From: an uncultured Bacteroides sp.
GTDB lineage: Bacteria > Bacteroidota > Bacteroidia > Bacteroidales > Bacteroidaceae
NCBI RefSeq assembly: GCF_963677945.1
Contig: NZ_OY782578.1
Span: 1,612,001-1,676,000 of the forward strand
Reading direction: 5' to 3'
Length of the DNA stretch: 64,000 nt
Shown: in pieces, positions 9,108-18,968 of the stretch
Position numbering within the stretch: the first letter of the stretch is position 1
How the letters are laid out: the number at the start of each line of letters is the position of its first letter
The notes under the pieces: generated by a model
The model's database searches: none
The model's input: only the letters and a program-made list of their open reading frames with translations
Told to the model about the DNA's origin: nothing
Translations under genes and position numbers: made by a program

Positions 9108-12068
9108 ATGAAGATCTTTAAATCTATTTTATTGGTAGGTATAATGTTACTATGTGAACCTATTGTATATGGGCAGGTATTATTAACCAAAAACGGAGAT
9201 AAAGCTGATGAGTTTACCCTTATTGGAAAAAGTAAGAAGACATGTCTGTATTATGATAGACAGGATTTTGAAGTTGTAAAAAAGGTAGCCCGGCTATTTA
9301 GTAATGATGTACGATTAATAACTAATCAACCTGTAACAATTGGTGCTGCTGAAGAGAATATTGCTTCAAATAGCATTATTGTGGGAACATTAGGCTACAA
9401 TAAACTTATAGATCAACTTATCGCTAAAAAGAAACTGGATGTAACTTCTTTGAAAGGTAAATGGGAAAGCTTTCATATGGAAGTAATACTCAATCCATTC
9501 CCGGGAGTAAATAAAGCATTAGTGGTTGTTGGAAGTGATCGTAGAGGAACTGCTTATGGTTTGTTCTCTATTTCAGAAGCAATTGGCGTTTCTCCATGGT
9601 ATTGGTGGGCAGATGCTCCTGTTGCCAAGCAAAAAGAGTTATGCATTAAAGTTCAAAAAATGACATCTAATGAACCTACAGTCAAGTATCGTGGCGTATT
9701 TATTAATGATGAAGACTGGGGATTGCTTCAATGGGCTAAAAAGAATTTTGAGAAAGAACGTGGCAATATCGGTCCTAAAACTTATGCTAAAGTTTGTGAG
9801 CTTCTTTTGCGTTTAAAGGCAAACTATCTTTGCCCTGCTATGCATGAAGCCTCCACTGCCTTTAATAAAATACCTGAAAATAAATTGGTTGCAGATAGCT
9901 TTGCTATCGTAATGGGATCTACCCACTGTGAACCATTATTATTTAACAATGCAAGTGAATGGGATAAAAAAACAATGGGAGAATGGGATTATGTAAATAA
10001 CAAAGGCATGATCGATAAGGTACTGAGACAAAGAGTAGTTGAAAATTCTCCTTATGAAAATGTTTATACAGTAGCATTAAGAGGACTACACGATAAGGCT
10101 ATGAGTGGAGGTAATGACATGAATGGGCGTGTAAAGACTGTTAGTGACGCTATAAATACTCAAAGACAGTTTTTGACTGATATAATAAAAAAGCCTGCAA
10201 ATGAAATCCCACAGGTCTTTTTCGCTTACAAAGAGGTTTTAGATGTCTATAATGCGGGTCTTAAACTGCCGGATGATGTTACAATCATTTGGGCAGATGA
10301 TAATTATGGCTACTTAAAACGTTTGAGTAATCCGAATGAACAGAAGCGATCTGGACGTTCAGGAATTTATTATCACGTTTCCTATTTAGGTAAACCACAT
10401 GATTATTTATGGATGAGTACTATTTCTCCAGCAGTGATGTATGAAGAACTTCGTAAAGCGTATGATACAACAGCAGACCGTGTTTGGTTATTAAATGTTG
10501 GTGACATAAAATCTTGTGAATTCTCAATGAATTTATTTTTGTCTATGGCTTATAATATCAATTCTTTCAATTATGATAATATCTATACTTATCAGGCACA
10601 TTGGCTGGCAGGAATGTTTGGCCAAGAATATTATAAGAATTTTCTAGACATCACTACAACATTCTATCATCAAGCCTTTTCTCGCAAACCGGAACTCATG
10701 GGATGGGGATATCAGTGGTCAACAGATAAATATGGTAAAGAACGAAATACAGATACGGATTTTTCATTTACCAATTATCGTGAGGCAGATACTCGTTTGT
10801 CAGAATATAGCCGTATTGGATCGATGGCTGATTCTATTTTGAATAAACTTCCAGAAGTGAAAAAGGCTGGATTCTATCAATTGCTTTATTATCCGGTAAA
10901 AGGATGTGAACTAATGAATAAAATGGTTCTTTACGGACAGAAAAATCGTTGGTATGCATTGCAGGGAAGAGCTGCAACAAATCAATTAAACAAAGAAGTG
11001 AAAATCTACTATGATAGTTTGCAAGTGATAACCCAAGGGTATAACTCTTTATTGAATGGTAAATGGAATCCGGTAATGACAACAAAACAAGGATTTGCAG
11101 CATCTTATTTTGAATTACCGAAATTAAACACTGTTACTTTACCAGAGATGCCTTCATTAGGAATACAGACAGAAGGAGAAGATATAATCAAAGGAAAAAG
11201 TAGTTTTCATTCCCTCCCTGCATTCAATACATATCTCCGTCAATCTTATTATTTTGATGTATTTAATAAGGGAGCTTCTGCGTTAAATTGGGATATTAAA
11301 ACCTCAGCAGACTGGATTCTAGTTAATAAGAAGAAAGGAACAACAAAATTAGAGGATCGTATCTGGGTGTCTGTTGACTGGAATAAAGTGCCAGCCGGAG
11401 AGCGAGTTTCAGGAGTAATTGAGATTGCAGGAAAAGATGCAGGAAAAGAAAATGTTTATGTTTCGGTTTTTAATCCTTCTTCGCCTTCATTAAAAGAAAT
11501 GGACTCACTATTTGTTGAACATAATGGATATATATCTATTAATGCTGCTGATTTCCATAAGAAAGTTGAAAATGAAAATATAAAAATCAAACTTATCCCC
11601 AATTTAGGTTTTGAGAATGCTTCTGTACAACTTGGTAATCCTATAGCACCTGCTCAAAGAACAGCCAGCACTACTGTTCCTCGTGTTGAATATAACTTTT
11701 ACACTTTCGAACAAGGTTCTGTAGATGTATATACTTATGTATTGCCCACATTTACTTTGAGTACAGATAGAGGGTTTGCGGGCCATGAAGCCACTAATAT
11801 TGAAACTAAATATGGAGTCTGTATTGATGATGGTCCGGTGATGAATCCTTCTACTTCTTCGTTTGAATATGCACAAATATGGTATGAAAGTGTACTGAAA
11901 AATTGTAGGATAAATAAGACAACATTGCATATTAATGAACCGGGTAAACATACTTTGAAAATTCTATGTGGAGATTCTGGTACTATTTTGCAAAAAGTGG
12001 TTTTGGACTTTGGTGGTATGCAACGTTCTTATACAGGACCTAAACCAACTAAGAAAAATAATTTTTAG
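9108..12068 (+). CDS. GH115 alpha-glucuronidase
   Basis: A 986-residue secreted enzyme with an N-terminal signal peptide ending near YGQ. GH115 enzymes remove glucuronic acid or 4-O-methylglucuronic acid from side chains of xylan or arabinogalactan. Diagnostic stretches are present: KYRGVFINDEDWGLL (about residue 190), GPKTYAKVCELLLRLKAN, MHEASTAFNKIPENK and GSTHCEPLL. An N-terminal mixed domain precedes the TIM-barrel core; a C-terminal beta-sandwich region follows residue 690. The length is typical. It is preceded by the shared operator A and followed by a terminator, so it is a single-gene unit. The family call is strong; the choice between xylan and arabinogalactan side chains is not settled. 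The lack of an endo-xylanase nearby argues against xylan. Confidence 0.93.
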   Translation: MKIFKSILLVGIMLLCEPIVYGQVLLTKNGDKADEFTLIGKSKKTCLYYDRQDFEVVKKVARLFSNDVRLITNQPVTIGAAEENIASNSIIVGTLGYNKLIDQLIAKKKLDVTSLKGKWESFHMEVILNPFPGVNKALVVVGSDRRGTAYGLFSISEAIGVSPWYWWADAPVAKQKELCIKVQKMTSNEPTVKYRGVFINDEDWGLLQWAKKNFEKERGNIGPKTYAKVCELLLRLKANYLCPAMHEASTAFNKIPENKLVADSFAIVMGSTHCEPLLFNNASEWDKKTMGEWDYVNNKGMIDKVLRQRVVENSPYENVYTVALRGLHDKAMSGGNDMNGRVKTVSDAINTQRQFLTDIIKKPANEIPQVFFAYKEVLDVYNAGLKLPDDVTIIWADDNYGYLKRLSNPNEQKRSGRSGIYYHVSYLGKPHDYLWMSTISPAVMYEELRKAYDTTADRVWLLNVGDIKSCEFSMNLFLSMAYNINSFNYDNIYTYQAHWLAGMFGQEYYKNFLDITTTFYHQAFSRKPELMGWGYQWSTDKYGKERNTDTDFSFTNYREADTRLSEYSRIGSMADSILNKLPEVKKAGFYQLLYYPVKGCELMNKMVLYGQKNRWYALQGRAATNQLNKEVKIYYDSLQVITQGYNSLLNGKWNPVMTTKQGFAASYFELPKLNTVTLPEMPSLGIQTEGEDIIKGKSSFHSLPAFNTYLRQSYYFDVFNKGASALNWDIKTSADWILVNKKKGTTKLEDRIWVSVDWNKVPAGERVSGVIEIAGKDAGKENVYVSVFNPSSPSLKEMDSLFVEHNGYISINAADFHKKVENENIKIKLIPNLGFENASVQLGNPIAPAQRTASTTVPRVEYNFYTFEQGSVDVYTYVLPTFTLSTDRGFAGHEATNIETKYGVCIDDGPVMNPSTSSFEYAQIWYESVLKNCRINKTTLHINEPGKHTLKILCGDSGTILQKVVLDFGGMQRSYTGPKPTKKNNF

Positions 12069-12251
12069 TTTTTATAGTCGATTGAGTAGACAGCAATTAT
12101 AATAGGCACTGATTAAATATTGAGATTATGCCTTACCCGAATGATAGATGAGTGTGGTAACACCAGTGCTATATTCGTATGAGTGCGCCTGAATAGAGCA
12201 ACTTAATTATTAAAAAAGAGTGCAATCTAATATTATTAAAACTTGTTATAC

Positions 12252-12277
12252 GGCAGAGCGTTAAGCTCTGCCTATTT
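12252..12277 (+). terminator. Terminator after GH115
   Basis: GGCAGAGC (12252-12259) pairs with GCTCTGCC (12265-12272), followed by a T-rich stretch. The interval 12069-12251 holds no recognisable gene. Confidence 0.75.
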
Positions 12278-12396
12278 TATAAAATATTTTCAAATACTTT
12301 TGGAATACTACTTAGTTACCTCGTGAAATAGAATTAAATATTCACTAATTAGAATTAAATGAGCAAATGCCATATAAATCAATTCAAAGGCATTCT

Positions 12397-12464
12397 TTTG
12401 AATATATAATTGCATAAATTGAAGAGATTATTGTACTCCTCTTTATGTGAGAAAGCTATTTTTG
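12397..12464 (+). promoter_or_regulatory. Promoter/operator B upstream of susC
   Basis: Second copy of the block found at 8752-8819. It carries the TATTTTTG -7 box at 12457-12464 and leaves a leader of about 150 bases before susC. Conservation covers both the -7 box and an A/T-rich upstream part with repeated ATTGAA-like words, consistent with an activator site. Confidence 0.65.
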
Positions 12465-12622
12465 CGTCAAGAAAAGTTGAAACTGTTATCCTAAAGTTAT
12501 ATGAAATATAATGTCTATGATATAAATTCTTAAAACTTATTTTTTTAAAGCGTCAAGCTATTGTGTTTATGTTAAAAGCGAATGCTTAGTTCGCATAGTT
12601 TTTTAAATTTAATACTATAAAA

Positions 12623-15600
12623 ATGATTAAGAAATTGTTGGTTTTATTTCTATCTGTCCTTGCGGTTACTGCTTATTCGCAGAACGTAACTATAGCAGGA
12701 CAAGTGGTGGATCCCGGAAACATGCCGCTGATTGGTGTAAATGTGTTAGTGAAAGGCACAACGACGGGTGTTATTACCGATATCGACGGTAAATTTTCAT
12801 TGAATGGGAAAAAAGGAAATACACTTGTGTTTTCTTGTATTGGAATGGTTTCCCAAGAAATAATCTTTAAAGGTACTCCGTTGCACATTGTGATGAGAGA
12901 TGATACAAAAACTTTGGGAGAAGTTGTGGTAGTGGGCTATGGTACGATGAAGAGAAAGGATGTAACTGGTGCCGTTTCACATATTGGAAAAGAAGTTATG
13001 CAGACTAAAGTTGCAACAAATGTTGTTGATTTCTTGACAGGAAGTATTGCCGGTGTTAATATTAGCCCTTCAAGCGGTGCAGCTGGCGGTGGTTCTATTG
13101 AAGTTCGTGGTCCAGCTTCTTTAAAAGCTTCGACGTCTCCTTTGATTGTTCTGGATGGTGTTATATTCTATGGTAATATTGCCGATATTAATCCTAATGA
13201 TATTGAAAGCATAGATGTGCTAAAAGATGCAAGTTCTACAGCTATATATGGTGCTAAAGGTTCGGCTGGTGTTATTATGATTTCCACGAAAAGAGGTAGC
13301 ACTAATAAACCAGTAATTAATCTTAGCGCTAATATAGGTTCAGTACAGGCACAGTTTTTACCAAAGTTAGCTACGCCTGAGCAGTATATTCAAAGACGTT
13401 CTGATTATTGGAAGACTAATGATTACTTTTTACCAGGTAGTCAACAACATGGATCAGGATATTATGATAATCCTAACAGTTTGCCAGAAGGTGTGACTCA
13501 AGAGCAATGGGCCAATTATGATGCTTCTTTCTCTGGAGATTATGTTGGAACATGGATGACACGTCTAGGATTTAATCCGTTGGAAATAGATAATTATAAA
13601 GCGGGAAAAGTTGTTAATTGGCAGGATCTTGTTTATAAAACAGGTTTAAGGCAGGATTATAATGCATCAGTTTCGGGTAAGACACCCAATACGAATTATT
13701 ATATGTCTCTAGGTTATACAGATAATGAGGGTTTTCAGGTAGGAGATCAATTCCGTGCAGTGAGAGCTCGTCTTAATTTGGATACAGACATTACAAAATG
13801 GCTGAAGGTTGGTTTGAATGCACAATTTGCCAATAAAGGAACAAATCAGATTAGTGTGGATGCTGGAAGTTCCAGCGTAATGAGCCCTTTTGGTAGTGTA
13901 TATGAAGATGATGGAAGCATTAAAGTAAGACCTTGGAATGATAATAGGGTCTCGAATCCTTTGTTGGCACGATCTGTTGACGATAAATATTATAGAACAC
14001 AGAACCTAATATCAACAGTATACGGAAAATTGACTCTTCCTTATGGAATTAGCTATCAAACAAACTTTAATGTTCGTTATGGCTGGATAAAAGATTATTA
14101 TTTCAAATCAGACGTGAATCCAGGTGTAGTATCTGGAGGAGAGTCTACTCGCCGTGATTATTCCGATTACGAATGGAGTGTTGATAATATGTTGAAATGG
14201 AATCATACGTTTGCTGACATTCATAATGTAGATGCAACATTTGTGTATACTGCTGAGAAATTTCAATCTTGGGAGAGTACTGGTAATAATGAAGGTTTTC
14301 AGCCCAATGGTACATTGAGTTATCATGGCATTCAGGCAGGTATTAATCCTGTTGTTAATTCCAATGATGAAATGCAAACAGGAAATGGTATGTTGGCACG
14401 TTTAAATTATTCTTTAATGGATCGTTATTTGCTTACTGCTTCTGTACGTCGTGATGGTTTTTCTGCATTTGGACAGAATAATCCGTATGGCGTTTTTTCT
14501 GCTTTTGCTGCAGGATGGCGTATCTCGGAAGAAAAATTTATGAAAAAGTTAAGCTTTGTTGATAATTTGAAGTTGCGTTTATCTTGGGGACAGAATGGTA
14601 ATAGAGACATTGGGCGTTACGCTGCTTTTTCTCGCTTGACAATAACAAATTCAATTCAAGATGGAGTAAATGTGAAAGGCGTGTATCCTTCTAGCTTGGC
14701 TAATAATGATTTGAAATGGGAAACAACAAGTGCTTTCAATTTTGGATTAGACTTTGGATTATTCAATAACAGATTGAGTGGTGTAGCTGATGTCTATTTT
14801 AATAAAACCACAAACTTATTGATGGACCGTTCTATGCCGGCAATCACAGGATATGGAAGTGTAGCTACGAACTTAGGACAAATAAATAATAAAGGAGTAG
14901 AATTGACTTTGACAAGCGTGAATGTTAGCATTCCTAAAAAAATATCTTGGAGTACTTCATTAATTTATTCAATTAATAAAAATACAATAAAACATCTGTA
15001 TGGTAAAATGATTGATGTTTTAGATGATAAAGGTAATGTTATTGGACGACGTGAAGACGATGATGTGCAGAATGGTTGGTATATCGGGCATGGAATTCGT
15101 GATATTTATGACTATAAATGGCTTGGTGTCTGGCAGATGGGTGAAGAGTATGAAGCAAATAAATATGGTAAACAACCAGGTGATCCAAAACTTCTTGACG
15201 TCAATGGAGATGGTGTAGTTAATACAAATGATAAAGTATGGTTGGGTTCAAGTACTCCCCGTTATAGAATGTCTCTTCGTAGTGATTTGAGATTACTTAA
15301 TTGTATTGATTTTTCTTTTGTTATTCGTGGAGAATTTAATTATCTTGGGATAGATAATTTAGCTAGAAATGAAGATAATCGTTATTTTGAAAGTGCTAAT
15401 TCCACTTGGACAGAATATTGGACTCCATGGAATCCTAATAGCGAATATGCCCGTTTGGGTGCTGACTGTTCAAATCCAACAGTGAATATTTATAAGAAAA
15501 GAAATTACGTCAAAATGCAGAATATGTCATTAGCTTATATATTCCCTCAAAAGCTTTTAAGTAAACTTATGATTGAGAATTTAAAACTGAGCTTCAATGT

Positions 15601-15700
15601 GGATAATGCATTCGTTTTATCAAAATGGAGAACTTCTGACCCGATGACCAAAGGTATAACTCCCCGTATCTTCACGTTTGGAATAAATATGACCTTGTAA
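12623..15700 (+). CDS. susC: SusC-like TonB-dependent outer-membrane transporter
   Basis: A 1025-residue outer-membrane importer of oligosaccharides. It begins with a signal peptide (MIKKLLVLFLSVLAVTAYSQ). A carboxypeptidase-regulatory-like domain follows (about 21-100, with PLIGVNVLVKGT and TDIDGKF). Then comes the GEVVVVGYGT segment, the plug domain with the SusC signature DVTGAVSHI, and a 22-strand barrel ending in an aromatic-rich C-terminus. It is directly followed by its SusD partner, 35 bases on. It moves glycan fragments, captured by SusD, into the periplasm for the GH43, GH105, GH2 and GH115 enzymes. Confidence 0.95.
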   Translation: MIKKLLVLFLSVLAVTAYSQNVTIAGQVVDPGNMPLIGVNVLVKGTTTGVITDIDGKFSLNGKKGNTLVFSCIGMVSQEIIFKGTPLHIVMRDDTKTLGEVVVVGYGTMKRKDVTGAVSHIGKEVMQTKVATNVVDFLTGSIAGVNISPSSGAAGGGSIEVRGPASLKASTSPLIVLDGVIFYGNIADINPNDIESIDVLKDASSTAIYGAKGSAGVIMISTKRGSTNKPVINLSANIGSVQAQFLPKLATPEQYIQRRSDYWKTNDYFLPGSQQHGSGYYDNPNSLPEGVTQEQWANYDASFSGDYVGTWMTRLGFNPLEIDNYKAGKVVNWQDLVYKTGLRQDYNASVSGKTPNTNYYMSLGYTDNEGFQVGDQFRAVRARLNLDTDITKWLKVGLNAQFANKGTNQISVDAGSSSVMSPFGSVYEDDGSIKVRPWNDNRVSNPLLARSVDDKYYRTQNLISTVYGKLTLPYGISYQTNFNVRYGWIKDYYFKSDVNPGVVSGGESTRRDYSDYEWSVDNMLKWNHTFADIHNVDATFVYTAEKFQSWESTGNNEGFQPNGTLSYHGIQAGINPVVNSNDEMQTGNGMLARLNYSLMDRYLLTASVRRDGFSAFGQNNPYGVFSAFAAGWRISEEKFMKKLSFVDNLKLRLSWGQNGNRDIGRYAAFSRLTITNSIQDGVNVKGVYPSSLANNDLKWETTSAFNFGLDFGLFNNRLSGVADVYFNKTTNLLMDRSMPAITGYGSVATNLGQINNKGVELTLTSVNVSIPKKISWSTSLIYSINKNTIKHLYGKMIDVLDDKGNVIGRREDDDVQNGWYIGHGIRDIYDYKWLGVWQMGEEYEANKYGKQPGDPKLLDVNGDGVVNTNDKVWLGSSTPRYRMSLRSDLRLLNCIDFSFVIRGEFNYLGIDNLARNEDNRYFESANSTWTEYWTPWNPNSEYARLGADCSNPTVNIYKKRNYVKMQNMSLAYIFPQKLLSKLMIENLKLSFNVDNAFVLSKWRTSDPMTKGITPRIFTFGINMTL

Positions 15701-15735
15701 TCTGATAGAATGAATAAACAAATAAAGATTTTCAA

Positions 15736-17535
15736 ATGAGAACAAAAAAATATATAGTTAAGGGGTTAGCAACTTGCTTAATGGTAGCTAGCTTATCGGC
15801 TTGTGTAGATCTTGAGCCTAAGCCAATGTCTTTTTTAACACCGGAGAATACTTTTGTAGATAAAAACGGTTTGGAAACGTTGCTTTGTCTGTGCCGTAAA
15901 CAGATGAATTTCGAATGGTTTGGAGATGCTTTTAATGCATCAAACTGTGAAACATTTTCTGTATACGAATATGCTTGGTCAGATATGGCTGTAATGGGAG
16001 GACCCGAAACAAAGGAAATTCATAATATGGAGACTCAATTGACTCCTACTACTAATGAAAGTTTGCATCTTCGCTATTGGAGTTTTGGATGGAATGGTAT
16101 TAAATATGCCAATACAGTGATTAGTCGTGTACCAAAGGCTTCTGGCATTAGTACAGAAGAAGAAAGAAATGCACTACTTTCTGAAGGTTATTTCCACCGT
16201 TCATATTGGTATTATTTACTGGTAAATCAGTTTGGAGATTTACCCTTGATATTAGATGAAATAACTCAACCGAAATTAGATTTTAATACTGTTTCTAGAA
16301 AAACTATTCTTGCACAGCTGAAAAATGATATGGAATTTGCAGTGCAATGGTTACCAATAGATGCTCCGCGCGGCAGTATTAATAGAGCAGCTGGTGAGCA
16401 TTTGCTAGCTAAAATATGCCTTTGTACTGGTGATTTCCAAGAGGCTGTAGATGCTACGACCAGATGTATCAATAATTATGGATTACACCTGATGACTCAA
16501 CGTTTTGGCGTTAATATGTCAGATAAAACAAAAGATGTGTTCAATGATCTGTTCCAAGAGGAAAATATTAGTCTTGCAGAGAATAAAGAGGCTATTATAG
16601 TAGGTCAAGAACGTTTTGGATTAGAAGGATGTTCTTCAGAGAGTGGTTCAAATCGTAAGCGTAATTTCTGTCCTCAGTGGCATTCTGGAAGTAAAGTGAA
16701 AACACCGGATGGTAAACAGGGAACAACAGATGCATCGGGTATTTATGGTGGATATGAAGAGTTAGAATTTTTGGGAAGAGGTCTCGCTAAGGTACGTCCA
16801 ACAAATTATGCTCAATATACACTTTGGAATAATTGTAGCAATGATTTGAGACATAATTCTAACAATTGGTTTGACAAGTCTCGAATTTATTATAACCGTC
16901 CTGCTGCTAACGGTGGTAGTAGCAAATATTTTGGACAACCAGTAAATCCGGTTTATGTAACTGACACAATGCGTTGCTATTTTTCATTTCCGATTGTGAA
17001 AGTGTTGATTGATAAAGATGATATAAAAGCTGGTGGAAATGTTCCTGTGGGTGGTTTTACTGATCAGTATATATTCCGTCTTGCTGAAACTTATTTGATG
17101 AGAGCTGAGGCATATTGGTGGTTAGGTCAGATGGACTTGGCTAAAGAAGATGTGAATACAATTCGTCGTCGTGCTCAAGCGCCAGAGCTAGAATCTGTTA
17201 CACTGGATGATATCTTGGACGAAAGAGCCAGAGAGCTGTATTTGGAGGAACATCGCAAAACTGAACTTACACGTATTGCTTTCTTAATGGCAGAAAAGGG
17301 TTTGGATGGATATTCTCTGGAGAACTTCTCTACAAAGAATTGGTATTACGATCGTATTATGCAGAAAAACAACTTCTTTTCACAACAATACTATTATTCG
17401 ACAAATGCTTTCGTAATGAAGCCGTACCATGTACTTTGGCCGATACCACAAAATGCTATTAAGTCAAATACCCAAGGTCATATCAATCAAAATCTTGGCT
17501 ATGACGGTGCGGAAAATAATATATCAGTTAAATGA
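15736..17535 (+). CDS. susD: SusD-like surface glycan-binding lipoprotein
   Basis: A 599-residue lipoprotein: the signal peptide ends in the lipobox SLSAC (Cys23), so it is anchored to the outer membrane. SusD hallmarks are the N-terminal helical repeats with RAEAYWWLGQMDLA and VNTIRRRA, and the C-terminal LDERARELYLEEHRKTE block, followed by PYHVLWPIP and a terminal YDGAEN. It caps the SusC barrel and binds the glycan at the surface. It lies between SusC and GH43 in the same transcript (16 bases to GH43). Confidence 0.95.
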   Translation: MRTKKYIVKGLATCLMVASLSACVDLEPKPMSFLTPENTFVDKNGLETLLCLCRKQMNFEWFGDAFNASNCETFSVYEYAWSDMAVMGGPETKEIHNMETQLTPTTNESLHLRYWSFGWNGIKYANTVISRVPKASGISTEEERNALLSEGYFHRSYWYYLLVNQFGDLPLILDEITQPKLDFNTVSRKTILAQLKNDMEFAVQWLPIDAPRGSINRAAGEHLLAKICLCTGDFQEAVDATTRCINNYGLHLMTQRFGVNMSDKTKDVFNDLFQEENISLAENKEAIIVGQERFGLEGCSSESGSNRKRNFCPQWHSGSKVKTPDGKQGTTDASGIYGGYEELEFLGRGLAKVRPTNYAQYTLWNNCSNDLRHNSNNWFDKSRIYYNRPAANGGSSKYFGQPVNPVYVTDTMRCYFSFPIVKVLIDKDDIKAGGNVPVGGFTDQYIFRLAETYLMRAEAYWWLGQMDLAKEDVNTIRRRAQAPELESVTLDDILDERARELYLEEHRKTELTRIAFLMAEKGLDGYSLENFSTKNWYYDRIMQKNNFFSQQYYYSTNAFVMKPYHVLWPIPQNAIKSNTQGHINQNLGYDGAENNISVK

Positions 17536-17551
17536 TTAATTTAAAGAATAT

Positions 17552-18586
17552 ATGAAAAATAAATATATGTTACTAGCTTTTGCTCTCATGGGGAGTTTAA
17601 TGTCTTGTTCTGAAAGTGACAAATTGGTAAAAGAAAAATTCGTTCACCCTTATTCAAATCCATTAACTAATTTTAGTTCGGCAGATCCTTCTGTATTAAA
17701 AGTAAATAATCAATTGTTTTATACATATTGTACAAATACAATCATCCGTAAATCAGAGGATTTGATTAACTGGACTGATGCAGGTCCTATGTTCTCAACA
17801 AAACCGTCGTTTGTTACAGATAGTGGGGCAGCTGTATGGGCACCATCTATTCAAAAAATAGGCGACAAGTATATATTGTATTATGCAATGTCTGCTATGG
17901 GAAAACCTGAAACAGCAGGTATAGGAACAGCTTATGCTGATACCCCTGAGGGTCCTTTCAATATAGACAAATCTGTTGATGGTAAAGGTAAATTATTTTC
18001 TTCTGCTGAAATTGGAATAAGAAACTCTATTGATCCTTGTTATTTTGAAGAAAACGGCCAAAAATGGTTGTTTCTTGGAAGTTTTAATGGTATTTATGCT
18101 GTAAAACTGTCAGATGATGGCATGAGAGTAGCTCCTGACCTTGCGACAGCTAAAGCCGAAAAAATACAAATTGCAGGTGATGCTTTCGAGGCATCATATA
18201 TTTATAAACGAGGTGATTATTACTATTTATTTGCATCTGTTGGTGCTTGTTGCAGTTCAATGTTGAGTACTTATACAACAGTTGTTGGACGCTCTACTTC
18301 TTTGTTAGGCCCGTATGTAAATAAGAAGGGAGAAAATATGCTTGATAATAGTTATGAAATAATTATTAAGGCAAATGATCGTTTTGTAGGTCCAGGACAT
18401 AATTCAGAAATTATTCAAGATAGTGAAGGTAATGACTGGATGTTATATCATAGTTATGATAGACATACCCCTAGTAAAGGACGCTATTTGATGATTGATA
18501 AAATTGTTTGGGAAGATGGCTGGCCTAGTATTGCAAATGATAGCCCATCGAGTGAGGCTGAAGCGCCTGTTTGTAATCAGGATTGA
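17552..18586 (+). CDS. GH43 lipoprotein (arabinofuranosidase/xylosidase type)
   Basis: A 344-residue five-bladed propeller glycosidase with lipobox SLMSC (Cys19). The three catalytic acids are visible: the base Asp45 in SSADPSV, the pKa-setting Asp161 in NSIDPCYF, and the acid Glu213 in AFEASYI. A Cys pair in GACCSSML, followed by TVVGRS, is typical of one GH43 group. GH43 enzymes usually release alpha-L-arabinofuranose or beta-xylose, some beta-1,3-galactose; specificity cannot be read here. It closes the susCD transcript, before the hairpin at 18613. Confidence 0.88.
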   Translation: MKNKYMLLAFALMGSLMSCSESDKLVKEKFVHPYSNPLTNFSSADPSVLKVNNQLFYTYCTNTIIRKSEDLINWTDAGPMFSTKPSFVTDSGAAVWAPSIQKIGDKYILYYAMSAMGKPETAGIGTAYADTPEGPFNIDKSVDGKGKLFSSAEIGIRNSIDPCYFEENGQKWLFLGSFNGIYAVKLSDDGMRVAPDLATAKAEKIQIAGDAFEASYIYKRGDYYYLFASVGACCSSMLSTYTTVVGRSTSLLGPYVNKKGENMLDNSYEIIIKANDRFVGPGHNSEIIQDSEGNDWMLYHSYDRHTPSKGRYLMIDKIVWEDGWPSIANDSPSSEAEAPVCNQD

Positions 18587-18612
18587 TCTTAATTGAGAAT
18601 ATTTAATAGATG

Positions 18613-18651
18613 GTTTCCCTGCTATAAACTCCTTGTTTATGGTAGGGAAAC
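18613..18651 (+). terminator. Hairpin terminator after GH43
   Basis: The 17-base arm at 18613-18629 pairs with 18635-18651 (two wobbles) and is followed by an A/T-rich tail. It separates the susCD-GH43 transcript from the oxidoreductase operon. The remaining 18652-18968 contains no gene that could be supported. Confidence 0.7.
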
Positions 18652-18968
18652 TATTGAAATTTTAATAATATTCTAATAATAAAAGAATGTCGTTGGGCGA
18701 TTCTCTTATGCATCAATTTCGCTAACAAGAAAGAAAGCAAATCCCGAATTGTGGTTACAATGACTATAATCATACTTTGGCCATATAAAACGAATTAGAA
18801 GATGCAATAGATGATGAATGCAATACAAAAAATTAAAGCTAAGTAAAGCAGACTGTTAAATAATTGGATAATGAGTATTGTAATATTATGATTCTTTGTT
18901 TTTTTGAACATTTCTAACCACTTTTGATAGTCTTAAATTGAATTAACCAGAAGTTTATCTATTGAAAA

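Noticed and set aside
18661-18968. Possible pseudogene between GH43 and the first oxidoreductase
   Set aside because: Short open stretches are interrupted by stops in every frame and none was recognisable.
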